A stretch of 19,350 nt of DNA from Lachnospiraceae bacterium UBA7205. GTDB taxonomy: Bacteria; Bacillota; Clostridia; Lachnospirales; Lachnospiraceae. The notes under the pieces are model-generated. The model saw nothing but the letters and a program-made list of their open reading frames with translations. It made no database searches and was not told the origin of the DNA. Below, piece after piece: positions 13,724 through 19,350 of this stretch; the stretch's first letter is position 1; every line of letters begins with the position of its first letter. The DNA is taken from positions 770-20,119 of the forward strand of contig DKUL01000009.1 in the NCBI GenBank assembly GCA_002490665.1. Direction: 5' to 3'. Both the position numbers and the translations under genes were made by a program.

Positions 13724-13808
13724 GATAATTGCCTGCCTTTCTCATTCTGTGTTGTTTTTCAGTTTCATCCATTATCACATTCTAATTTATTGCTTCCTTT
13801 TCATTTTC

Positions 13809-15152
13809 TCATGAACCGAGCAGTAAATGCTTCCTGCGTCCGCGTATGTAAAAGCACGCCCCTGCCATGTCCGCGAGTATCCATCCGATCGGCACGGACA
13901 TCCAGATGCCGGTCACGCCGATAGGCTCTATGGCTGACAGGATGTATGCCAGCAGCACGCGCATTCCCAGTGATATCACAGTGAGGATGACAGAAATCCC
14001 GGGCTTGTTGACCGCACGGAAATATCCGTAAAACAAAAATAACAGCCCGATGCCAAAATAGAAAGATGCCTCGATACGCAGATAGCCGACACCAACCGTA
14101 ACCGCATCTGCACTGCCCTCGTCGAGAAACAGCGACATAAGTGGTCTCGCAAAGCGGACTACCAGCATGGAAATCACTGCGCAGAACACAAATGCCCCGA
14201 GCACCGCATCCCGCATTCCCCTGCGGATTCGTTCGCTTTTTCCCGCGCCATAATTCTGTGCCACATAGGTCGAGAACGCATTGCCAAAATCCTGCACTGG
14301 CGAATAAGCAAATGAGTCGATTTTGACAGCCGCCGCAAACGCCGCCATCACCACGGGTCCGAAGCTGTTGACCAGTCCCTGTACCATCAGAATGCCAAAA
14401 TTCATGACAGACTGCTGAAGGCACGTCAATGATGACAGACCAAGCAGTTCTTTTAGAATAGCTGGATTCCAATGCCTGTTTTCCTTTCTGATATGTACTT
14501 CAGGATATTTTTTCACGCAGTACACCAGAATACCGATGCCTGCCGCATACTGCGAAATGACAGTCGCTGCCGCTGCCCCGCCGACGCCCCACATCAGCAC
14601 CCTGATAAAAAATAAGTCCAGAGCAATATTCAGCACGGCAGAAAATCCCAGAAAGCAGAGCGGTATCAGCGAATTGCCAAGCGCGCGCATAAAGTTTGCC
14701 ACAAAGTTATACAGGAACGTCGCCGCAATCCCTGCAAATATCCACAAAAGATACTCTTTCATAAATGGGGCAACCTCCCCGGGCACACGAAGGAATGCAA
14801 GAATGCCATAAATTCCTGCATAGACAAGGATGTTCAGCGCCAAGGTGACAGTTCCAATCATCAGAAATGCCATGTAGATTCCCTGTTGCAGCCTGTCATG
14901 GTCGCGCCTGCCAAACTGCATAGAAAAAAAGGCACTGCTGCCCATGCAGAGCCCTAATATAATGGATGTCACAAAAACCATCAGTGTGTAGGAGGAGCCC
15001 ACTGCCGCCAGCGCGTTTCTGCCCAGGTAACGCCCGACAATCAGTGTGTCCACCACATTGTAAAGCTGTTGAAGCACATTGCCCACCATGATTGGGAAAG
15101 AAAACTTCAACAGGTTTATCATAATATTTCCCTGTGTCAAATCATGATTCAT
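13809..15152 (-). CDS. MATE-family efflux transporter
   Basis: 447 aa, the length expected for a 12-helix MATE protein. Family signatures: FSFPIMVGNVLQQLYNVVDT near the N-terminus, GRYLGRNALAAVG, the QNYGAGKSERI loop between halves, and a second-half repeat with AVKIDSFAYSP. MATE proteins exchange Na+ or H+ for cationic drugs and metabolites at the cytoplasmic membrane. The substrate here is unknown. The ATG is preceded by AGGA at 7 nt. A clear promoter lies 45-75 bp upstream. An overlapping 223-codon frame in the third register is a shadow. Confidence 0.93.
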   Translation of the reverse strand: MNHDLTQGNIMINLLKFSFPIMVGNVLQQLYNVVDTLIVGRYLGRNALAAVGSSYTLMVFVTSIILGLCMGSSAFFSMQFGRRDHDRLQQGIYMAFLMIGTVTLALNILVYAGIYGILAFLRVPGEVAPFMKEYLLWIFAGIAATFLYNFVANFMRALGNSLIPLCFLGFSAVLNIALDLFFIRVLMWGVGGAAAATVISQYAAGIGILVYCVKKYPEVHIRKENRHWNPAILKELLGLSSLTCLQQSVMNFGILMVQGLVNSFGPVVMAAFAAAVKIDSFAYSPVQDFGNAFSTYVAQNYGAGKSERIRRGMRDAVLGAFVFCAVISMLVVRFARPLMSLFLDEGSADAVTVGVGYLRIEASFYFGIGLLFLFYGYFRAVNKPGISVILTVISLGMRVLLAYILSAIEPIGVTGIWMSVPIGWILADMAGACFYIRGRRKHLLLGS

Positions 15153-15196
15153 CTGTACGTCCTAACGGTTCCTTAGATTTTTTCAAGCATGCCCTA

Positions 15197-15225
15197 AGTA
15201 TAATCAGGATACCGGCTCTTGTCAA
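15197..15225 (-). promoter_or_regulatory. Promoter of the MATE transporter gene
   Basis: TTGACA (15225-15220, consensus), 17 nt, TATACT (15202-15197). Start near 15190, about 38 nt before the ATG. Confidence 0.8.
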
Positions 15226-15262
15226 GAATGCAGGCGTGCAAAATCACATTTCACACCACAAG

Positions 15263-15538
15263 TTATTTCCGTTTTTTAAATTTCCGTTTTTTAAAAAAGT
15301 CCTCTTCTTTTCCTTCCTGAAACAGCCAGATCAGCTCCTCCTTATACTCTTCCGTCATAATGCAGTGGTATTTTCTACAGTACGTGCATATCGGGCAGCT
15401 ATCATTCGTGCAGTTTTTTACTTTAAAACACTTAATAAAGACTATCAGCCGGATGATATTTCCAACAACGATTGATATCCAGAATATTGCAATATAAACA
15501 GAAACAATCGGATCAATTATCCAGTCAATCGATTCCAT
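15263..15538 (-). CDS. Small Cys-rich membrane protein, unknown function
   Basis: 91 aa. One hydrophobic region, about residues 7-34 (IDPIVSVYIAIFWISIVVGN continuing into IIRLIVF), then a Cys cluster with spacing C-X4-C-X5-C-X2-C-X2-C-X4-C (from CFKVKNC through CPICTYC to HC), suggesting metal binding. The last 11 residues are basic (FFKKRKFKKRK), encoded by a tandem repeat of CCGTTTTTTAAA. No family recognised. The start at 15538 is chosen for AAAGGAG six bases upstream rather than the longer frame to 15592. Confidence 0.65.
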   Translation of the reverse strand: MESIDWIIDPIVSVYIAIFWISIVVGNIIRLIVFIKCFKVKNCTNDSCPICTYCRKYHCIMTEEYKEELIWLFQEGKEEDFFKKRKFKKRK

Positions 15539-15605
15539 ATCATTCTCCTTTCTTATCACAGTCTGTGTATTTGGATGCAAACAACACCTCATTTAGTTAT
15601 ACCAC

Positions 15606-15641
15606 ATAGTGAACGCTTGCACAAGTGGATTTATTCACTAT
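15606..15641 (+). promoter_or_regulatory. Inverted repeat upstream of the XRE-regulator promoter
   Basis: ATAGTGAA (15606-15613) and TTCACTAT (15634-15641) are exact complements, with a smaller CTTG-CA-CAAG between them. The right arm touches the -35. A candidate operator for autoregulation. Confidence 0.45.
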
Positions 15642-15669
15642 TGTTAAAATATTAGTAACTGGGGATAAT
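15641..15669 (+). promoter_or_regulatory. Promoter of the XRE regulator
   Basis: TTGTTA (15641-15646), 17 nt, GATAAT (15664-15669). The predicted start is only about 15 nt before the ATG, leaving room for little more than GGAGGTG. Confidence 0.6.
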
Positions 15670-15690
15670 ATACACATGGAGGTGATGAAT

Positions 15691-15894
15691 ATGATTGATT
15701 ATTCGCCGCTTTGGGAGACCATGAAAAAGAAAAAAATCAGCCAGTATGTCCTTTTGCAGAAAGATATCAACAACAAAACCTTGGATTACCTGCGAAAGAA
15801 CAAAAACATTACCCTGCTGACTGTTGAAAAGTTATGTGATGCACTGGACTGTACGCCAAATGATATTGTACGGTTTAAGAAAGATGGCAGTTAA
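15691..15894 (+). CDS. Small XRE/Cro-type helix-turn-helix regulator (YozG-like)
   Basis: 67 aa, essentially a single HTH domain: WETMKKKKISQYVLLQKDINNKTLDYLRKNKNITLLTVEKLCDALDCTPNDIVRF (given in pieces: WETMKKKKISQY, KTLDYLRKNKN, TVEKLCDALDC, TPNDIVRF). The TVxKLCxALDCxPxDI pattern is typical of YozG-like Cro/C1 proteins. Start at 15691 chosen because GGAGGTG lies 6 nt upstream. Two in-frame ATGs just before it overlap or precede that site. Its own promoter carries an inverted repeat, so autoregulation is likely. Its stop codon is embedded in the terminator stem. Confidence 0.85.
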   Translation: MIDYSPLWETMKKKKISQYVLLQKDINNKTLDYLRKNKNITLLTVEKLCDALDCTPNDIVRFKKDGS

Positions 15895-15925
15895 GGACAT
15901 GAGAAAAGTAATCCCATGTCCTTAA
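15891..15925. terminator. Bidirectional terminator between the XRE gene and the fic remnant
   Basis: TTAAGGACATG (15891-15901) pairs perfectly with CATGTCCTTAA (15915-15925) over 11 bp. The stop codon TAA of the XRE gene is inside the left arm. ATTTTTT follows 14 bases later on the plus strand. Confidence 0.65.
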
Positions 15926-15941
15926 CTATATCCTGCATTTT

Positions 15942-16388
15942 TTACTCTATAACTTCCCAGTATCCGTTCTTATTTGCCCCATGTCGCATTATTTTCTTCT
16001 CCGCTTTTAATTTAGCCAAAATACGCTGTGCCTGCCGCCCGGTAATTCCCACAGATACAGCCAGCATATTAGCGGACATATTACCATCCTGCCTTAAAAG
16101 GGCCATTATTTTTTCCTCACTTGTTACGACATTTATCGCGACATTTGTTGCGACATCTGTTTTGTTATGTATCTCACTGATCTCCTTTAAGGCATTGCGA
16201 ATCATTCCAAGCATAAAATCTACAAATTCAGTAGAATTCCCGGCATTATCAGCCCGTTGCAGTACCTTATAATATTCCTCCTGATTTTCATACACAAGCG
16301 TTTCTACCGGAATCCATGCAAAAATTTCTTTCCATTTCCGCAAAATCAACGACTGCCACAGCCTCCCTGTCCGACCATTCCCATCAGG
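15942..16388 (-). pseudogene. 3' remnant of a Fic-domain gene, cut at the DGNGR motif
   Basis: About 149 residues remain. They begin PDGNGRTGRLWQ, the second half of the Fic motif HPFxDGNGRxxR. The catalytic HPF part is missing and replaced upstream by residues (VVL) read from the recombinase gene. The rest is a normal Fic C-terminus: LIPVE-type segment, helices, and a winged-helix domain near the end (MLAVSVGITGRQAQRILAKLK, split here as MLAVSVGITGRQ and AQRILAKLK). Intact members transfer AMP or similar groups to protein hydroxyls. Without the HPF half this cannot. The 5' part of the gene is not in the window and probably lies at the far end of the inserted element. Confidence 0.8.
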
Positions 16389-17997
16389 CAATACCACATT
16401 GAGACCCCGCAAGGAAACGATAGTTAATTTCTACTTTCTGCTTACGATCTCTGCCGGTTCCCTCTGCCTGATACACATAAATGCTATCTATCAGCTCCAC
16501 CAGCATAGAACGGTTCAGCTCGGTTACGGTTTCATACTTACGTATGGTTTCCAGAAATTGATTGGTACTCTGGGTTTTCTTTTCCTCGGCCCTGATCCTT
16601 GCTTTCAGGTCATCCCTCTTGTGGGTAAGCTCTTTCTGCTCGTTCTCATAAGCCGATGACATTTTCTCGAAGCGCTCGTCTGTAATCTTACCCAGGGCAT
16701 TCTGCTCAAAGAGCTTCATAATTACATTGTCAATTTCTGCAATCCTCTTTTCAGCTATTTCCAGGTCTTTCCTGAATTGCTTGATCTTCTGGCCGCCGCC
16801 TTTCTCGCTCAATTCGTGCATTTCCTCGATAAACTGATCGCCCAGGGCCTCCATGCTCTTAATGTGTTTCTGAATGTCGCCCATAACAATCTGCTGTAAT
16901 GCGTCATACGAGATTGCGTGCGTCGTACAAAGATTGCTGTTTCTCGCATAGGTCCTGCAGCGGAACCGGGGGTCTCTCCCGTTTGGATTGGAGAACGCCA
17001 TATTGCGGCCACAGTCCGGGCACTTCACAAGTCCCACAAACATGTTGGGGCAGCCTGTCTTATTAGGCCGTTTCTTCACACTGATAAATTTCTGCACCAG
17101 CTCGAAGGTTTCCTCGTCCACGATAGCCTCATGGGTATTTCGGACTATGATCCATTCCTCTTTAGGGACAGATACCAGTTTTTTGTTCTTAAATGATTTT
17201 GTCTGTGTCTTGTGAGATACCATATGCCCCAGGTACACTTGATTCTCCAAAATCATTTTTACATTTTTCCCCACCCAATCTGTCGGGAACTTGAATCCGG
17301 TGCTTGTGTCCAGCGTGCCGTTCTTCATTGCCCGATATGCCCGTGGGATTAAGATTCCATCCTCGCATAGAGTTCTTGCAATCTGGTGTACACTGTTGCC
17401 CTGCTTCGATAATTCAAAAATTCGCTTGACGGTAGGCGCTGTTTCCGGGTCAACCAGCAACTGGCGCTTGTTCTTTGGATCGACCATATAGCCATATGGG
17501 GCAAAGGAACCGCAAAACCCGCCATTCAAAGCCATTGTTTTCTTGACGCTGCGGATTTTCTTTGATGTGTCACGGGCATAATACTCATTCATAATGGATT
17601 TGAAGGGCATCATTTCATTTTCATCAAACCGTGTGTCAACATCATCATTCAGGGCAATAAACAGAATGTCATTGTTGGGGAAGATTTCTTCCACATAATA
17701 CATGAACATGGCGTTGTTGCGCCCGAAACGCGACATATCCTTAACCATGATTCCAGTTGGCCTCGTATCGTCCATAGCATCCTTAATCATACGGTTCAGG
17801 TCGGGCCGGTCGAAGGTGGTCCCGGAAATACCGTCATCCACATATTCACCGATTACCTCAAATCCTTTTTCCTTTGCGTGATACCTCAACATCTGCAGTT
17901 GGTTGGTAATGCTGTTGCTTTCCTTGTCTGCGTCCCCGTCATCTTTGGATAAACGTGCATATAATCTAACTGGAAGTTTTGTCTGCTGTCTTAACAT
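16384..17997 (-). CDS. Large serine recombinase (TnpX/TndX type)
   Basis: 537 aa. Resolvase-type catalytic domain with Ser17 (YARLSKDD), DGISGTTFDRP and VKDMSRFGRN. The recombinase domain follows around GYMVDPKNKRQLLVDPETA. A zinc ribbon (VKCPDCGRNMAF, then FRCRTYARNSNLC) and a coiled coil of about 80 residues (KQFRKDLEIAEKRIAE onward) come next. The C-terminus KVEINYRF is usual for the transposon family. It catalyses excision and integration of mobile elements of Tn4451/Tn5397 type. AAAGGAG lies 5 nt before the ATG. Its last residues (LAGSQCGIA) and TGA run into the fic DGNGR codons, so the stop falls exactly at the junction. Confidence 0.95.
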   Translation of the reverse strand: MLRQQTKLPVRLYARLSKDDGDADKESNSITNQLQMLRYHAKEKGFEVIGEYVDDGISGTTFDRPDLNRMIKDAMDDTRPTGIMVKDMSRFGRNNAMFMYYVEEIFPNNDILFIALNDDVDTRFDENEMMPFKSIMNEYYARDTSKKIRSVKKTMALNGGFCGSFAPYGYMVDPKNKRQLLVDPETAPTVKRIFELSKQGNSVHQIARTLCEDGILIPRAYRAMKNGTLDTSTGFKFPTDWVGKNVKMILENQVYLGHMVSHKTQTKSFKNKKLVSVPKEEWIIVRNTHEAIVDEETFELVQKFISVKKRPNKTGCPNMFVGLVKCPDCGRNMAFSNPNGRDPRFRCRTYARNSNLCTTHAISYDALQQIVMGDIQKHIKSMEALGDQFIEEMHELSEKGGGQKIKQFRKDLEIAEKRIAEIDNVIMKLFEQNALGKITDERFEKMSSAYENEQKELTHKRDDLKARIRAEEKKTQSTNQFLETIRKYETVTELNRSMLVELIDSIYVYQAEGTGRDRKQKVEINYRFLAGSQCGIA

Positions 17998-18041
17998 CTC
18001 TACTCCTTTCCAACAGCAAACAAACTACTCTGTACTCTATG

Positions 18042-18070
18042 ATTATACCATGTTTCCAAACTTTTTTCAG
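18042..18070 (-). promoter_or_regulatory. Promoter of the serine recombinase
   Basis: CTGAAA (18070-18065), 17 nt, TATAAT (18047-18042), with an extended -10 (ATGGTATAAT). Start near 18035, about 38 nt before the ATG. This arrangement is repeated at the metallophosphoesterase promoter. Confidence 0.7.
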
Positions 18071-18094
18071 CTATTTGCTGCGCTGTTTTTTCGG

Positions 18095-18241
18095 CTAATT
18101 TGAAATGTTTTCCTGTTCGATTTCCTGCTGTATCAGCCTTTTTATCAAATGCTGCAGTTGAACCGTTCCAGAAAAAGTTGCGGTCACATAAAATGTCGTA
18201 TTCCCAATCTGGACTGTTTCTGACTGTTTTTGGTTCTCCAT
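18095..18241 (-). CDS. TnpW-family transposon-encoded small protein
   Basis: 48 aa, MENQKQSETVQIGNTTFYV at the start, then TATFSG and a short helix LQHLIKRLIQQEIE. The pattern of IGxTTYxV followed by xFSx and a (K/H)-x-x-x-L-I helix is what I recognise from TnpW proteins that accompany TnpX-type recombinases. Function unknown. The ATG at 18241 is preceded by GAGGTG with a short 4-nt spacing. An in-frame ATG four codons earlier is possible. It lies 97 bp upstream of the recombinase in the same direction. An 88-codon frame in another register here is a shadow. Confidence 0.65.
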   Translation of the reverse strand: MENQKQSETVQIGNTTFYVTATFSGTVQLQHLIKRLIQQEIEQENISN

Positions 18242-18264
18242 GTTCCACCTCATTTCCGGGTAAC

Positions 18265-18288
18265 AAAAAAGCACCATCACTGGCGCTT
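18265..18288 (-). terminator. Terminator of the metallophosphoesterase gene
   Basis: Minus strand AAGCGCC (18288-18282), loop AGTGAT, GGTGCTT (18275-18269, one G-U pair), followed by TTTT. It starts six bases beyond the stop codon, so the TnpW-like gene probably is not read from upstream except by leakage. Confidence 0.75.
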
Positions 18289-18293
18289 TCCTG

Positions 18294-19145
18294 TCATTTT
18301 ACATTTATAACCTTCCGCGAGTATTCCCTGCTTTGCAGGTCAATCTCCGCATAGACCATATCGTTATCGTGAAGCACTGTCTGGCCCGTCTGAATACAGG
18401 CCGTGCTGCGTATCTGGTTTATCCACCTTCCTTTTTGCGTATCAGGGCTTTCGTGAATATGCCCGTGCAGGGAGAGCAGCGGCTGCCTCTCTTTCAGAAA
18501 CTCGTAAATATCCACAGAGCCTATATCCAAATCCTGATACAAAAGCTGCCCCAGCCTTAACCCGGCAGGAGGCATGTGCATCACATAGACTGTTTGCTGC
18601 GGGTTTTCCGGTTCAGGCAGATCATTCAGAATGTCGCACATATACGGAAGCTCTGTCCTTGAATATTCCAGCCAGTTATATATCCTGTCATAACCGTACT
18701 CATTAGAAATACCGGCGACAGGGCTTAGCTGCCTCTGCGGAATATAATGTGTTTCCGTAACAACCCTGTCCTTACAGCCGAAAGGGTGGTCTAAAATATG
18801 ATTCATGCCAATAAATTCATATCCACCGATACGAACCTTTTTGCCGGCTATATTATGAACATTTTCATATTCCCCGCAAACTGTATCAAACAGCCCATCC
18901 ACCGACAGGAGATCATCATTTCCTAACATGGCGAGATATGTAATGCCGTGTCTTTGAAGTTCTGAAAAATAGCCTTTCAAAAACTCATTGATGAATATGG
19001 GCTGCTCCAGGTGCCTTTCGCCAAGTTTAGGGAGCATATCCCCGCCATTCACAATGACGCTGATATTTTTCTCAACGGCAATGTCCAGCGATTTCCTGTA
19101 TTTGTTTTTATCCCCATGCAAATCTGTAACATATAATATTTTCAT
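18294..19145 (-). CDS. Calcineurin-like metallophosphoesterase
   Basis: 283 aa with the motif series of the metallophosphoesterase superfamily: TDLHG (residues 7-11, Asp8 and His10), NGGD (33-36), GND (75-77), MHMPP and GHIH near the C-terminus. These bind two metal ions and hydrolyse phosphoester bonds. The substrate is not predictable from this. Start at 19145 chosen because AAAGGTGG lies about 7 nt upstream. An ATG two codons earlier is too close to that site. It has its own promoter and terminator and may be cargo of the mobile element or simply a flanking gene. Confidence 0.88.
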   Translation of the reverse strand: MKILYVTDLHGDKNKYRKSLDIAVEKNISVIVNGGDMLPKLGERHLEQPIFINEFLKGYFSELQRHGITYLAMLGNDDLLSVDGLFDTVCGEYENVHNIAGKKVRIGGYEFIGMNHILDHPFGCKDRVVTETHYIPQRQLSPVAGISNEYGYDRIYNWLEYSRTELPYMCDILNDLPEPENPQQTVYVMHMPPAGLRLGQLLYQDLDIGSVDIYEFLKERQPLLSLHGHIHESPDTQKGRWINQIRSTACIQTGQTVLHDNDMVYAEIDLQSREYSRKVINVK

Positions 19146-19188
19146 GTGCATACCACCTTTGTACTGTTTTCAAAAATCTGCCTTTCTG

Positions 19189-19217
19189 ATTATACCATAC
19201 CGTGAGATAACTTTCAG
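19189..19217 (-). promoter_or_regulatory. Promoter of the metallophosphoesterase gene
   Basis: CTGAAA (19217-19212), 17 nt, TATAAT (19194-19189), extended -10 ATGGTATAAT. Start near 19182, about 37 nt before the ATG. Confidence 0.7.
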
Positions 19218-19309
19218 CGTGTTACTTTGCCTTTTGCCGGAGATAATGCCGCATTTATTCCCCCTTTCCGTGATTTCTGTTTTCTTTTATCGAAACCACA
19301 TGAATAAGT

Positions 19310-19339
19310 CGGGTCTGCGCTCTTAAAGTCACAGACCCG
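19310..19339. other. 8-bp stem-loop near the window's right edge
   Basis: CGGGTCTG (19310-19317) and CAGACCCG (19332-19339) are exact complements around a 14-nt loop. No T-run follows on either strand. It may be the end of a transcript entering from the right or a structural part of the mobile element. The rest of 19218-19350 shows no gene. Confidence 0.45.
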
Positions 19340-19350
19340 GCCCATTGTAT

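Larger units (their letters stand above)
16387..19350. mobile_element. Left part of an element inserted in fic; right end outside the window
   Basis: One boundary is well placed, at the junction of recombinase and fic near 16384-16388. Going right come the recombinase, a TnpW-like ORF and a metallophosphoesterase. I see neither the missing fic 5' half nor a second att-like site before 19350. The element may therefore continue past the window, or it may end near 18290 with the fic 5' part lost. Whether the metallophosphoesterase belongs to it is open. Confidence 0.45.

Noticed and set aside
13801..14472. 223-codon minus-strand frame overlapping the MATE gene
   Set aside because: It overlaps the well-supported 447-aa MATE protein in a different register and has a Cys/Gly/Arg-rich composition typical of out-of-frame reading.
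18000..18266. 88-codon minus-strand frame overlapping the TnpW-like ORF
   Set aside because: No ribosome binding site at its start and no recognisable family. The 48-aa frame in the other register matches TnpW features.
1..19350. CRISPR arrays, rRNA or tRNA genes
   Set aside because: No regularly spaced direct repeats and no rRNA or tRNA sequences were recognised on either strand by eye.

Overview
The window looks like chromosomal DNA of a Clostridia member, most likely a Lachnospiraceae. Reasons: moderate-to-low GC, AGGAGG-type ribosome binding sites before nearly every gene, T-box and preQ1-I RNA control, DUF6465/DUF1540/DUF378 proteins, the infC-rpmI-rplT order, and a Tn4451/Tn5397-type large serine recombinase. 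The assignment is inferred from gene content, not from a marker-gene comparison.

Layout. 1-3220: a DUF6465 Lys/Ala-rich protein (-), a small DUF378 membrane protein (+) and the hflK-hflC pair (-). 3290-4870: aminoacyl-histidine dipeptidase pepD (-). 5020-6600: translation operon infC-rpmI-rplT (-), with its own promoter, a roughly 230-nt leader containing an attenuator, and an apparent ATT start for infC. 6600-6920: a two-domain DUF1540 Cys-rich protein. 7036-10244: a threonine operon on the minus strand: promoter, T-box with ACU (Thr) specifier and terminator, a 2H phosphoesterase (2'-5' RNA ligase-like) gene, a 66-codon membrane protein, then thrS. 10270-11313: SEC-C protein (-) and two-TM protein (+) divergently transcribed from a region with inverted repeats. 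11314-13163: a strong promoter, a preQ1-I riboswitch, several terminator-like hairpins, a radical SAM protein resembling the queuine lyase QueL, and a YhhQ queuosine-precursor transporter: a queuine salvage unit controlled by its probable product. 13160-15225: Nudix hydrolase and MATE exporter (-). 15263-15925: a small Cys-rich membrane protein (-) and a small XRE-type regulator (+). 15942-19350: a fic gene cut at its DGNGR motif by a large serine recombinase gene, followed by a TnpW-like ORF and a metallophosphoesterase, probably one end of an integrated element whose other end lies beyond the window.

The least expected structure is an approximately 60-95 bp repeat present three times (4938-5031 minus, 9881-9963 minus, 11547-11606 plus). 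Each copy starts exactly at the T-run of an intrinsic terminator and points toward the next gene in the same direction (pepD, the 2H phosphoesterase/thrS operon, queL). The core is conserved and can fold into the same short hairpin. I do not know a name for it.
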